In this document: positions 33,804 through 42,338 of the stretch, piece by piece
How the letters are laid out: each line of letters begins with the position of its first letter
Numbering within the stretch: position 1 is the stretch's first letter
Source of the DNA: JAZKFT01 sp963845495
GTDB taxonomy: Bacteria; Bacteroidota; Bacteroidia; Chitinophagales; Chitinophagaceae
Length of the DNA: 64,000 bases
Assembly (NCBI GenBank): GCA_963845495.1
Contig: CAWJTH010000039.1
Coordinates: 90,702 to 154,701 of the forward strand
Direction of reading: 5' to 3'
Position numbers and translations under genes: made by a program
The notes under the pieces: model-generated
The model's database searches: none
What the model saw: the letters and a program-made list of their open reading frames with translations, nothing else
Told to the model about the DNA's origin: nothing

Positions 33804-35120
33804 TTAATTCCCGTAATAAACTTCTCCTTCCAAATCATAATCATGTGCTTTAATTATTTTCACATTTACAAAACTTCCAATGGGCAATAATCTTTTTGAA
33901 GTAATAATTACTTCGTTATCTACCTCAACACTATCAAATTCGGTACGCCCTAAATATTTACCAGCTTCTTTCTTATCAATTAAAACCTTAAATATTTTAC
34001 CAACTTTTTCTTGGTTTTTTTCGTAAGAAATTTCTTGCTGCACTTCCATTATTTCTTGCGCCCGGCGTTCTTTTTCTTCCGCAGGAATTTCATCAGCCAG
34101 TTCATAAGCGCTTGTACCTTCTTCGTGGCTGTATTGAAAAATTCCGACCCTATCAAAACGCATTTTTTGCAAAAAGGTTTTCAATTCTTCCACATCTTCC
34201 AAGGTTTCGCCGGGATAACCGGTTATAAGCGTTGTGCGCAAACAAATATCTGGCATGCGTTCACGTATTTCACCGATCAACGCTTCCATTTCTTCGCGGG
34301 TTATTTGGCGCTTCATGCTTTTTAGTACAGCATTTGCCGCGTGTTGCAAAGGCATATCCAAATAATTACAAATATTCGGGTGACGTTTTATGGCATCAAT
34401 TATTTCAATCGGAAATTTGGATGGATATGCGTAATGCAACCGGATCCATTGCAACCCCTCAACGGCAGCCAATTGGTCTAGCAGTTCGGGCAGCATTCTT
34501 TTTTTATAAATATCTAAGCCATAATAAGTTAGCTCTTGCGCAATCAGCATTATTTCTTTTACCCCGCCTTTTACCAAACGTTTGGCTTCGGCCACCAATT
34601 CTTCCATCGGCTTGCTTACGTGTTGGCCACGCATCAGCGGGATGGCGCAAAACGAGCAAGTGCGGTTGCATCCCTCGCTAATTTTTAAATAAGCATAATG
34701 TTTTGGCGTACTCAATAATCTTTCGCCCAATAATTCTGCTTTGTAGTCTGCGTCAAACACTTTTAGAATCATCGGTAATTCCATGGTTCCAAAAAAAGCG
34801 TCCACTTCTGGAATTTCGGCTTCCAAATTATTTTTGTAACGCTCACTTAAACAACCAGTTACGTATACTTTATCTAATTTGCCACGACGTTTTAATTCCA
34901 CTTGGCCCAAAATGGTTTCGATGCTTTCTTCTTTTGCCCGATCGATAAAACCGCAAGTGTTTACAATTACAATATTGTGGTCGCGTTTTTTATTTTCATG
35001 TACAACATCAATATCATTTGCCTTTAGTTGGCCGCTCAATACTTCGCTATCAACCAAGTTTTTGCTGCAACCAAGGGTAATAATATTTACCTTGTCTCTT
35101 TGTAATGTTTTCGTCTTCAT
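33804..35120 (-). CDS. rimO: Ribosomal protein S12 methylthiotransferase
   Basis: 438 residues from the ATG at 35120; a longer frame of 29 codons crosses the promoter and is rejected. The N-terminal UPF0004 domain has VNIITLGCSKNLVDSEVLSG, the radical-SAM domain has the cluster motif SEGCNRTCSFCAIPLMRG, and a C-terminal TRAM domain ends in KIIKAHDYDLEGEVYYG. It adds a methylthio group to Asp89 of uS12. S12 itself is not in the window. Confidence 0.95.
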   Translation of the reverse strand: MKTKTLQRDKVNIITLGCSKNLVDSEVLSGQLKANDIDVVHENKKRDHNIVIVNTCGFIDRAKEESIETILGQVELKRRGKLDKVYVTGCLSERYKNNLEAEIPEVDAFFGTMELPMILKVFDADYKAELLGERLLSTPKHYAYLKISEGCNRTCSFCAIPLMRGQHVSKPMEELVAEAKRLVKGGVKEIMLIAQELTYYGLDIYKKRMLPELLDQLAAVEGLQWIRLHYAYPSKFPIEIIDAIKRHPNICNYLDMPLQHAANAVLKSMKRQITREEMEALIGEIRERMPDICLRTTLITGYPGETLEDVEELKTFLQKMRFDRVGIFQYSHEEGTSAYELADEIPAEEKERRAQEIMEVQQEISYEKNQEKVGKIFKVLIDKKEAGKYLGRTEFDSVEVDNEVIITSKRLLPIGSFVNVKIIKAHDYDLEGEVYYGN

Positions 35121-35146
35121 CCAATAATTTATTGGCCGCAAAGGTA
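35121..35146 (-). promoter_or_regulatory. rimO promoter with a palindrome next to the start codon
   Basis: -7 box TACCTTTG (35146-35139, minus strand). Between it and the ATG lies the 15-bp palindrome CCAATAATTTATTGG (35121-35135), touching the start codon. No well-spaced TTG box. Confidence 0.55.
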
Positions 35147-35307
35147 ATGGAATTCGCAACCTTTGTATTTTTGGCACATAAATGGCTAAGTATTCGACAA
35201 TTAGCACATTACAAATACACTACTACTGCACATTCAAAGAATTATATTTAGTTATCCTTTTACAAAAGCTACGCTTAGGCTACCACAAATCAGCACCTTT
35301 AGTTTAG

Positions 35308-35841
35308 ATGAAAAAAATGTTCTTGATGGCCGTGGCTACCTTGTTATTTTTTTGCGCAAATGCGCAGGATGTAATATTAGGAAGAGACCACAAACCTGTT
35401 GACACCACTTACAAAGCCCGCGTTTATCCAGATCCGAACAAAAAGCCCTACACTTGGGGCATTGGTGCAAAATACCAACCAGCCGCATTAAGCGTAAAAT
35501 GGTACTCCAAATCGGGCGACGCATTAGAAGTACTTATTTCAAGGTACAACAACGGCTCTCGCGGTACGGCATTGTTGGAAATTTCACCGGGGTTAAGTGA
35601 AAGTGGGCATTTTAGGCTGCTTATTGGGCCAGGCATTCACCTAGGTGTTATTGAAAAAAAATATTTATTTTCCAATGCATCAAACCCCGTGTTTGGTGGC
35701 GATGGCATTTTTGGTTTTGAATTGAGTGCCCCAAGAGCGCATCTTGCTTTTCAGGCAGATTACCAACCATCATTTGATTTTAACGGAAATCAAAATAGTT
35801 ACGCCAATTGGGGCGGCCTCACTATTAGATATGTTTGGTAA
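35308..35841 (+). CDS. Secreted small beta-rich protein, probably outer-membrane
   Basis: 177 residues. Signal peptide MKKMFLMAVATLLFFCANAQ. The mature protein alternates strands and turns (WGIGAKYQPAALSVKWYSKS, FRLLIGPGIHLGVIEKKY, FGFELSAPRAHLAFQADYQP) and ends RYVW with a terminal aromatic, consistent with a small outer-membrane barrel. No family recognised. It precedes rpsU on the same strand by 134 bp but rpsU has its own promoter. Confidence 0.65.
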   Translation: MKKMFLMAVATLLFFCANAQDVILGRDHKPVDTTYKARVYPDPNKKPYTWGIGAKYQPAALSVKWYSKSGDALEVLISRYNNGSRGTALLEISPGLSESGHFRLLIGPGIHLGVIEKKYLFSNASNPVFGGDGIFGFELSAPRAHLAFQADYQPSFDFNGNQNSYANWGGLTIRYVW

Positions 35842-35926
35842 CGCATTTTTTTATCTAGCAGTCGAAACTATTTGTTCAAAAACTGTTTATAGCAATTTAA
35901 CGTTCCTGATCTTGCTATATTTTTTG

Positions 35927-35934
35927 TATATTTG
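35927..35934 (+). promoter_or_regulatory. -7 box TATATTTG for rpsU
   Basis: Exact TAnnTTTG, giving a leader of about 35-40 nt for rpsU. A TTG at 35912 is closer than usual (12 nt). Confidence 0.6.
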
Positions 35935-35956
35935 CCGTTCACTATAAAAAATACCT

Positions 35957-35963
35957 AAGGGGG
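35957..35963 (+). promoter_or_regulatory. Strong SD-like sequence AAGGGGG before rpsU
   Basis: AAGGGGG can pair with CCUCCUU of 16S rRNA over 7 bp with one G-U pair; spacing to the ATG is 12 nt. It is partly within a small hairpin (ATACC/GGTAT). Other genes of the window lack such a site. Confidence 0.6.
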
Positions 35964-35975
35964 TATATATCATTT

Positions 35976-36170
35976 ATGTTGATCATCGATTCAAAAGATT
36001 GCGAAAACATCGACAAGGCATTAAAAAAGTACAAGAAGAAATTTGAGAAATCAAAAACACTTTTGCAATTGCGTTCACGTCAATCGTTCACCAAACCATC
36101 CGTGGTTCGTCGCGAACAAGTATTGAAAGCTGTTTATAAAGAACAACTGGCCGCAGGCAAGTATGATTAA
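35976..36170 (+). CDS. rpsU: 30S ribosomal protein S21
   Basis: 64 residues. MLIIDSKDCENIDKALKKYK start, basic RSRQSFTKPSVVRREQVLKA middle, as in bS21 of Bacteroidota. bS21 sits near the 3' end of 16S rRNA and, in Flavobacterium ribosomes, helps hide the anti-SD sequence. The leader has an exceptional SD-like site, consistent with autoregulation. A hairpin terminator follows. Confidence 0.95.
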   Translation: MLIIDSKDCENIDKALKKYKKKFEKSKTLLQLRSRQSFTKPSVVRREQVLKAVYKEQLAAGKYD

Positions 36171-36192
36171 TACTTTCTACATTGTTTTTATG

Positions 36193-36229
36193 AAACGTGA
36201 AAAGATTTGTCTTTTCACGTTTTTCTTTT
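36193..36229 (+). terminator. rpsU terminator
   Basis: 13-nt arms AAACGTGAAAAGA / TCTTTTCACGTTT with loop TTTG, followed by TTCTTTTT. Confidence 0.9.
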
Positions 36230-36263
36230 TACAGCCACAAGCTGCTTAACTTTATGGCTGTTT

Positions 36264-37160
36264 ATGCAACAACCGCCATACATTTCCCCATTTATCCAGT
36301 ACTTACAGTTTGAGAAACGCTATTCCCAACATACGGTTATTGCTTATGAAGAAGATTTGCAACAATTTTTTCTTTTTTTAGAAAAAACATTCGGTGAAAT
36401 GGCTTTGGCTGACATTAAAACAACATTCATACGAACTTGGCTAGCAAGCTTGAAAGATCAAAAACTGACTGCTAAAAGTATCAATCGCAAAATTTCCACC
36501 ATTAAATCTTTTTTCAAATTCCATTTGCGGCAGGGGCATATTCCGCAAAATCCCGCTACTACTTTAACCGCACCAAAAATTAGCAAACGCTTGCCTGTTT
36601 TTGTTGAAAAGAAAGACGTGGAAACATTGTTCGCCCACGTTGAATTTCCTGATGATTGGGCAGGGAAAACCGAACGCCTTGTTTTGCAATTATTGTATCA
36701 AACAGGAATGCGCCGTAGCGAATTGATTAGCTTAAAAGAAAACAACGTTGATGTAGCCAACGCCAACATCAAAATATTGGGCAAGGGGAACAAAGAACGC
36801 ATTTTGCCTTGCAACGCAATACTGATAAGGCTTTTGCAAGATTATGCGGAAGCAAAAAAAACACAATTCGGGCATTTTGATGCAGACGTTTTATTGGTAA
36901 ATGAAAAGGGGGAAAAATTACAAGCTGGCTGGGTTTATAAAGCCGTAAATAAATATTTAAGCCTTGTTACAACTATTGAAAGAAAAAGCCCGCACGTTTT
37001 ACGACACACTTTTGCCACGCACCTTACCAATGCAGGCGCTGAATTAAATGCAGTAAAAGAATTATTGGGCCACAGCAGCCTTGCAGCTACGCAGATTTAT
37101 ACACATAACACTATTGAAAAATTGAAGGATGCCTATAAAAAAGCACATCCAAAAGCGTGA
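36264..37160 (+). CDS. xerC: Tyrosine recombinase XerC/XerD
   Basis: 298 residues from ATG 36264; the longer frame (from 36207) runs through the rpsU terminator and is rejected. N-terminal SAM-like core-binding domain (SPFIQYLQFEKRYSQHTVIA). Catalytic residues: Arg in LYQTGMRRSELISL, Lys in KILGKGNKER, His-x-x-Arg in HVLRHTFATH, His in LLGHSSLAATQ and nucleophile Tyr in IYTHNTIEKLKDAYKKAHP. It resolves chromosome dimers at dif with a partner. XerC and XerD cannot be separated with certainty here. Confidence 0.88.
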   Translation: MQQPPYISPFIQYLQFEKRYSQHTVIAYEEDLQQFFLFLEKTFGEMALADIKTTFIRTWLASLKDQKLTAKSINRKISTIKSFFKFHLRQGHIPQNPATTLTAPKISKRLPVFVEKKDVETLFAHVEFPDDWAGKTERLVLQLLYQTGMRRSELISLKENNVDVANANIKILGKGNKERILPCNAILIRLLQDYAEAKKTQFGHFDADVLLVNEKGEKLQAGWVYKAVNKYLSLVTTIERKSPHVLRHTFATHLTNAGAELNAVKELLGHSSLAATQIYTHNTIEKLKDAYKKAHPKA

Positions 37161-37379
37161 GTGGTGAGTCGAAAGTCGTGAGTGGGAAACGTTAAAGGTG
37201 ATCCCCATTATTTACTTTTCAATCACTAAAATAACTATTTGGGAAATGTGCAAAAAAATTTACCATTTTTTATATGGTTTTTAATACTTGCCTCACTAAC
37301 TTACACTTCGTTAATAAAAAGCCTATGTAAAAATTTACGCTCATCAGTTCTTTTATTTATTCATTTAAATTGAGTTATT

Positions 37380-37679
37380 ATGACTGTGAACATCCAATCA
37401 GTGCGGTTTGAGGCCGACAACAAGTTAACTGACCATATCCAGAAAAAATTGTCGAAGCTGGTCAGTTTTCATGACAGGATTATTAAAGTAGATGTTTTTT
37501 TGAAGTTGGACAATGTGGTCCACCAGATTAAGGACAAGGTTGCGGAAATCAGAATTAGTATTCCCCGCAACGAGATTTTTGTAAAATCGTCCAGTAAATC
37601 ATTTGAAGAGTCTTTTGATGATGCATTCAATTCGGTTTGCAATAAAATAAAGCGACAAAAAGAAAGATTAATTGCCTAA
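37380..37679 (+). CDS. hpf: Ribosome hibernation-promoting factor (short HPF/YfiA type)
   Basis: 99 residues: MTVNIQSVRFEADNKLTDHI, then KVDVFLKLDNVVHQIKDKVA and ESFDDAFNSVCNKIKRQKER, the beta-alpha-beta-beta-beta-alpha pattern of HPF/RaiA. It binds the 30S decoding site and shuts down ribosomes in stationary phase. No long C-terminal dimerisation domain. A strong terminator follows. It is 219 bp after the recombinase gene. Confidence 0.92.
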   Translation: MTVNIQSVRFEADNKLTDHIQKKLSKLVSFHDRIIKVDVFLKLDNVVHQIKDKVAEIRISIPRNEIFVKSSSKSFEESFDDAFNSVCNKIKRQKERLIA

Positions 37680-37688
37680 CTATATTTT

Positions 37689-37716
37689 AAAGGCCCCAAT
37701 TGCTGGGGCCTTTTTT
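37689..37716 (+). terminator. hpf terminator
   Basis: AAAGGCCCCA, loop ATTGC, TGGGGCCTTT, then Ts. Confidence 0.95.
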
Positions 37717-37717
37717 A

Positions 37718-37766
37718 TTACCTCACCCCCACCCCTCTCCACAAGTTGAGAGGGGTGCCTCTGTTC
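37718..37766. repeat. Dispersed repeat, CACCCCTCTC hairpin (copy 1)
   Basis: CCTCACCCC then CACCCCTCTC, 8 nt, GAGAGGGGTG, then CCTCTGTTC. A second copy lies inverted at 45013-45066. Confidence 0.8.
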
Positions 37767-37844
37767 AACTTCATGTATTTCCGCATTATTTCGCTTATTT
37801 CTTCAATTTTTTAAAATAATTGAAAACTACTGTTGCTGAAATTA

Positions 37845-37871
37845 AAAATGACGCCGAATCGGCGTCATTTT
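37845..37871 (-). terminator. Terminator of the lolA-like gene
   Basis: AAAATGACGCC / GGCGTCATTTT with a 5-nt loop GAATC, 21 bp beyond the stop; A/T runs on both sides. Confidence 0.88.
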
Positions 37872-37891
37872 CAATTAATTTGTTACAATTA

Positions 37892-38530
37892 TTACTGATC
37901 TATTTCTTCCACACCAGGATGTTTGCTTTTGTCGAAAGTAAACATGTTATCAGCCAATGGAATATTTGACTTGAAATTTGAAATGCTGTAAGTTGAGGTA
38001 TTACCGCTGTTATCCAAACTTTTGCCGGCCACAATCATTTTTTGTGTTTCATCGACATACACAAAAATTTTGGCAATCGACTTGTTTTTATTGGTTGGCG
38101 TTAGTTCAATTTCAGCCAAACTTTTTCCGCCAATCATTTTTTTCCCATTCAGTTTGTACGAAAAATCTTTATCATAAAAATTGGTAAATAGCTTTTGCGG
38201 CGTAAAAGTTTGGGCATTATTATCAACCGCACTTACCGAAACCTCGTTTGCATCTGGCTCGTACTTCCATATTTTTTGTCCATCGCAATACAATTGCATG
38301 CTTTTGTCAGTCATTGCATATTTCTGGCCTTTCCAAGAAATAACACCAGCTTTGGTACCCACATTTTTACCAGCCCTGCTTACAATGCTTAAAGTATAAT
38401 TAGCCTGAACCGTTTTAAAAGTCTTCACTTTGTTGCTAACATCGTCCAAAAGTTTTTTTGCGTTTGGATCGTTTTGAGCAAAAGCATGTACACAAACAAA
38501 AGCAAGTATTAAGGAGCAGATTTTTTTCAT
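37892..38530 (-). CDS. lolA: LolA-like outer-membrane lipoprotein carrier
   Basis: 212 residues. Signal peptide MKKICSLILAFVCVHAFAQ. The LolA fold is indicated by LLDDVSNKVKTFKTVQANYT at the start and AGVISWKGQKYAMTDKSMQL, YDKDFSYKLNGKKMIG, and the C-terminal STYSISNFKSNIPLADNMFT. It carries lipoproteins across the periplasm. It follows ftsK on the same strand, a standard arrangement in many bacteria, but has its own -7 box TAAATTTG (38552-38559). Confidence 0.85.
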   Translation of the reverse strand: MKKICSLILAFVCVHAFAQNDPNAKKLLDDVSNKVKTFKTVQANYTLSIVSRAGKNVGTKAGVISWKGQKYAMTDKSMQLYCDGQKIWKYEPDANEVSVSAVDNNAQTFTPQKLFTNFYDKDFSYKLNGKKMIGGKSLAEIELTPTNKNKSIAKIFVYVDETQKMIVAGKSLDNSGNTSTYSISNFKSNIPLADNMFTFDKSKHPGVEEIDQ

Positions 38531-38551
38531 TTTACTATTTTAAAAAGATGA

Positions 38552-38559
38552 CAAATTTA
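38552..38559 (-). promoter_or_regulatory. -7 box TAAATTTG of lolA
   Basis: Exact TAnnTTTG on the minus strand, 21 bp before the start codon. Confidence 0.5.
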
Positions 38560-38676
38560 GCGGTAAGATGGGCAACTCACTTAAAAATTACAATCATCCA
38601 TCTTTCTGGGAAATATTTAACAAACAGTTGGTAATTAAGTAATTGAGTAAATATTTTTTTTAGAAATACTCAATTA

Positions 38677-41361
38677 CTAGAATAACTCCAGCATTTCGTT
38701 CAAATCAGCTTCCGTTTTTACCACCACTTCTCTGGCTTTGCTGCCAAGGTTTGGCCCAACAATACCGGCTTGTTCCAACTGGTCCATCAATCGGCCAGCC
38801 CGGTTGTAGCCCAACTTCATGCGGCGTTGAATAAGCGATGTGCTGCCCATTTGGTTTTGAACAATCAACCGGGCAGCCTCTTCAAACAAAGGATCTTTAT
38901 CGCCCAAATCTACCGGCGAAGCATTTGGATCTTTTTCATCCACATATTCGGGTAACAAAAACGAATCAGGATAACCGTGTTGTTGACCAATAAAATCACA
39001 AACAGCTTCCACTTCCGGCGTATCAACAAAAGCGCATTGCAAACGGGTAATTTCTCCGTTGTAACTTACCAACATATCGCCTTTACCGATTAATTGTTCC
39101 GCACCACCGGCATCCAAAATAGTTCGGCTATCAATTTTACTGGAAACTTTAAACGCAATCCTAGCAGGGAAATTCGCTTTAATTGTACCTGTAATAATAT
39201 TTACCGATGGCCTTTGCGTAGCAATAATCAAATGCACGCCAACGGCACGGGCCAACTGGGCCAAACGTGCAATCGGCATTTCCACTTCTTTGCCAGCGGT
39301 CATAATCAAATCCGCAAATTCATCAATCACCAGCACAATAAACGGCAGATATTCATGCCCTTTTTGCGGGTTTAAGCGACGTGCTACAAATTTTTCGTTG
39401 TATTCTTTTAGGTTTCTGGTACCCGCTTCTTTCAACAAATCGTAGCGGCGATCCATTTCTATGCAAAGCGCATTTAGTGTGTACACTACTTTTTTGGTAT
39501 CGGTAATAATCGGTTCGTCCTCGCCGGGCAACTTTGCCAAAAAGTGTTTTTCAATCATCCGGTAAAGACTTAATTCCACCTTTTTGGGGTCGATCAAAAC
39601 GAATTTTAATTGCGAAGGATGTTTTTTATAGAGCAAGGAAACCAAAATGGCATTCAATCCCACCGATTTACCTTGACCGGTTGCACCAGCCATTAATAAG
39701 TGAGGCATGGTAGCCAAATCCACAATGAAATTTTCATTATCGATTTTTTTGCCAATGGCAATGGGCAATGAAAAATTATTGTTTTGAAATTTTTCTGAAT
39801 TCAACATCGACCGCATGCTTACCACCGATTTTTTGTGGTTTGGCACTTCGATACCAATCGTGCCTTTACCAGGAATCGGCGCAATAATACGGATACCCAA
39901 AGCCGCAAGGCTTAATGCAATATCGTCTTCTAAATTTTTAATGCGGGAAATGCGAACACCCGGCGCAGGAACGATTTCGTACAAAGTTACCGTTGGGCCA
40001 ACCGTTGCCGCAATGCGCTGGATGGCAATATCGTAGTTTTTTAACGTGTTGATAATCTGGTTTTTATTAGATTCCAGTTCGCTTGGATCCGAAATTATTT
40101 TTTCACTTCCATGAATTTCCAATAACTCGATGGAAGGGAATTTATAATCCCGAAGATCCAACATGGGGTCGTAAGGAGCCAATTTGGCAACCTTTTCGGG
40201 CGTTAATTCGGTTGTTTCTTCGCCATCAAAAATATCTTCAACAGGCGCATTTACTTGCAACGGCAAATGTGGTGCTTTTTCATTTTCAGCGAAAGTAATC
40301 AGCGGCACTTCCAATGGTGGAATTGCAGGAACAACCGTTACAATCGGCTGCCGATAAATTGGCGCAATTGGTGGATCTTCAAAATAATCGTCGTCTTCTA
40401 CTGTTGTTTTAATTTCCAACGGCAAATGATCAATTTGGGTTTTCGGTTTCTCTACGGTAAATGGAATTTCCTTTTCTATTACATCAAATTGATTTACAGG
40501 CTTTTTGGCGTCGTCATTTTCGTGTGGAAGAATAACCGAAATATGGCTATCACCATCTATTTTATTGCCATTTTCAACAACTGTTTGTTCATCCAACGGA
40601 TGTTTTTCCTCCTTATACAAATCGTTTATTGAAAAAGTGTTGCCTGTCGGTTGTTGAATCAACGAATCGTCAATTTCAAGCGAAGCTTCATTTTCTTGCG
40701 GTATTTTATTTTCTACCAAAGGATTTGGTACAAACTTCTTTTTCTCCAAAAAATTAAACTTTGGATTAAACTGCCATACAAAATAACCAAAGCAGATAAC
40801 CAATAAAACAATGGCCGTTCCCGCAAAACCCAAAAAGTTTTGCAACCAACTACTTAACATTTTACCAACGCCGCCGCCGTAAAAAAAATCGCTGGTTTGA
40901 AAAATGAAAGCCAACGCCACACTAAAAACCAACAATCCGGGCAAAACATATTTTAGATTTTTGGCAAGGGATAACATCCTTTTTCCTACCAACAAATTAA
41001 CGCCCAATACCAACAACGTGCTACAAAGAAGGTACGAAGCGAAACCAAAACCATTGTACACCAATTGATGGCCAGTAAAAGCACCCAAGCGGCCCAGCAA
41101 ATTGCTTACCGCCATATTTTCGGCAAACAAAAAGTGCCAGCCATTTTGTATTACTTTATCTTGGTCGTCGTGCCAGGTAAAAGCGTAAGATGTAATTGAT
41201 AAAAAAACAAACAACGATAATAAAATGCACACCACGCCGGCAATTTTGCGGGTACGCTCGTCTCGCACCACTTCCTTTACGGTTGGCGCAGCTATATCTT
41301 TTTCAGGATTTAGTTTATCGGGGTTGGGTGCTGTAAGTTTTGTTTTCTTCATTTTGGCCAT
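38677..41361 (-). CDS. ftsK: DNA translocase FtsK/SpoIIIE
   Basis: 894 residues. Four N-terminal membrane segments (~40-200) anchor it at the septum, followed by an acidic variable linker (~210-410). The motor domain has Walker A MAGATGQGKSVGLNA and Walker B FIVLVIDEFADLIMTAG, then ARAVGVHLIIATQRPSVNII. The C-terminal winged-helix gamma domain (FEEAARLIVQNQMGSTSLIQ, MKLGYNRAGRLMDQLEQAGI) reads polar sequences on DNA. It moves the chromosome terminus at division, together with XerCD. Length is normal. Confidence 0.96.
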   Translation of the reverse strand: MAKMKKTKLTAPNPDKLNPEKDIAAPTVKEVVRDERTRKIAGVVCILLSLFVFLSITSYAFTWHDDQDKVIQNGWHFLFAENMAVSNLLGRLGAFTGHQLVYNGFGFASYLLCSTLLVLGVNLLVGKRMLSLAKNLKYVLPGLLVFSVALAFIFQTSDFFYGGGVGKMLSSWLQNFLGFAGTAIVLLVICFGYFVWQFNPKFNFLEKKKFVPNPLVENKIPQENEASLEIDDSLIQQPTGNTFSINDLYKEEKHPLDEQTVVENGNKIDGDSHISVILPHENDDAKKPVNQFDVIEKEIPFTVEKPKTQIDHLPLEIKTTVEDDDYFEDPPIAPIYRQPIVTVVPAIPPLEVPLITFAENEKAPHLPLQVNAPVEDIFDGEETTELTPEKVAKLAPYDPMLDLRDYKFPSIELLEIHGSEKIISDPSELESNKNQIINTLKNYDIAIQRIAATVGPTVTLYEIVPAPGVRISRIKNLEDDIALSLAALGIRIIAPIPGKGTIGIEVPNHKKSVVSMRSMLNSEKFQNNNFSLPIAIGKKIDNENFIVDLATMPHLLMAGATGQGKSVGLNAILVSLLYKKHPSQLKFVLIDPKKVELSLYRMIEKHFLAKLPGEDEPIITDTKKVVYTLNALCIEMDRRYDLLKEAGTRNLKEYNEKFVARRLNPQKGHEYLPFIVLVIDEFADLIMTAGKEVEMPIARLAQLARAVGVHLIIATQRPSVNIITGTIKANFPARIAFKVSSKIDSRTILDAGGAEQLIGKGDMLVSYNGEITRLQCAFVDTPEVEAVCDFIGQQHGYPDSFLLPEYVDEKDPNASPVDLGDKDPLFEEAARLIVQNQMGSTSLIQRRMKLGYNRAGRLMDQLEQAGIVGPNLGSKAREVVVKTEADLNEMLELF

Positions 41362-41368
41362 AACATGT

Positions 41369-41400
41369 CAAAATTAGTTACTCTGTAAATAATGTAGCAA
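41369..41400 (-). promoter_or_regulatory. ftsK promoter, 7 nt before the start codon
   Basis: Minus strand TTG (41400-41398), 21 nt, TAATTTTG (41376-41369), then 7 nt to the ATG. Leader would be only a few bases. Confidence 0.6.
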
Positions 41401-41467
41401 ATAGATGTGGAAATGTGGAAATCGAAAAATATCAACGCCGTAACGGCAAGAATATTTTCAACCCAAT

Positions 41468-41767
41468 TTAAAAAATCATCGTGAACGCAATAAAAAAAAT
41501 AATCAGGAAAATAATGGTCAAGGCGATGAGAAAAATAACGTCCGCAATTTTTTCGTACCGTTCTTCCAATATTTCGTTTTCTGTTCTTATCGATAAAAAA
41601 GATAACAAACTGGATGCCATTAATAACAAAGCAGCCACACCCGTAAATTCATCGATTAAACTTACTTCATTGTATTTTGAAATTTTGAGCGATGTTAAAA
41701 CCACCAAACAAAACCCCAACAAATTAGATGAAGTATTTAGGATATGGGACGATTTACTGTTTTTCAT
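41468..41767 (-). CDS. Small membrane protein, function unknown
   Basis: 99 residues with three hydrophobic segments (NLLGFCLVVLTSLKI, EFTGVAALLLMASSLLSFLS, ADVIFLIALTIIFLIIFFIA) and a charged stretch RTENEILEERYEKI between the last two. I do not recognise the family. It is transcribed leftward, upstream of ftsK in position but separated by ~100 bp and the ftsK promoter. A 100-codon frame on the opposite strand is its shadow. Confidence 0.55.
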   Translation of the reverse strand: MKNSKSSHILNTSSNLLGFCLVVLTSLKISKYNEVSLIDEFTGVAALLLMASSLLSFLSIRTENEILEERYEKIADVIFLIALTIIFLIIFFIAFTMIF

Positions 41768-41860
41768 GCTGCATTTTAAGTGAATTAAAAAGCCAACGGT
41801 TTGCCGCTGGCTTTCGATGGACAGATTATTTTATAAAAAAGTTTAAGGCGAGAATGTTAA

Positions 41861-42268
41861 TTACAATAACGTTGTTTTAAAGTCATTTAGTTTTATTTCT
41901 ATTTCTTGCGGAATAAAGCGTGATTTTAAAACACATTTGATAATTCGCTTCAACTCCTCATTTGCCAATGTTCCTAAGCTGATTACGCCAAAAAGAATTT
42001 TTGAAGCCGCATCAAACTTTGCAAACGACTCTTTCCGAACATTGTTATTGAAAAAAATAAAAGTGTCTTTTTCGAAATAAAAACCATCGTCTCCAACAAT
42101 TAAATTTTGTGGAAAAAAATAATAAGGAACATTTTTATAAACAGAACAGCCGTGTTGTATTGCTGGAAATAACTGATTGTTTTGTGATGTTGTAAGTGAA
42201 TGGATGAGATATGCAGCTTTATCATCTGCAAATAAGACTATTGCAGTACTTATCTCTAGTACTACCAT
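41861..42268 (-). CDS. Unknown protein downstream of a Panacea antitoxin; candidate toxin
   Basis: 135 residues from ATG 42268; a TTG three codons earlier is also possible. No signal peptide or membrane helix. Two-part pattern: MVVLEISTAIVLFADDKAAY start, a central VYKNVPYYFFPQNLIVGDDG, and a charged C-terminal helix (NEELKRIIKCVLKSRFIPQE). I do not recognise a domain. It follows the Panacea-domain gene by 70 bp on the same strand, which makes it the natural candidate for the paired toxin; this is inferred from position alone. Confidence 0.55.
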   Translation of the reverse strand: MVVLEISTAIVLFADDKAAYLIHSLTTSQNNQLFPAIQHGCSVYKNVPYYFFPQNLIVGDDGFYFEKDTFIFFNNNVRKESFAKFDAASKILFGVISLGTLANEELKRIIKCVLKSRFIPQEIEIKLNDFKTTLL

Positions 42269-42338
42269 CGTCTTCAAACTTGTAATTTTTTATCCGTAGT
42301 ATTAAACCGGGTTTCCATTCCATTAAATAAACAAATTC

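Noticed and set aside
41481..41783. 100-residue plus-strand frame opposite the small membrane protein
   Set aside because: Shadow of the leftward gene; lacks the membrane-helix pattern seen on the other strand.
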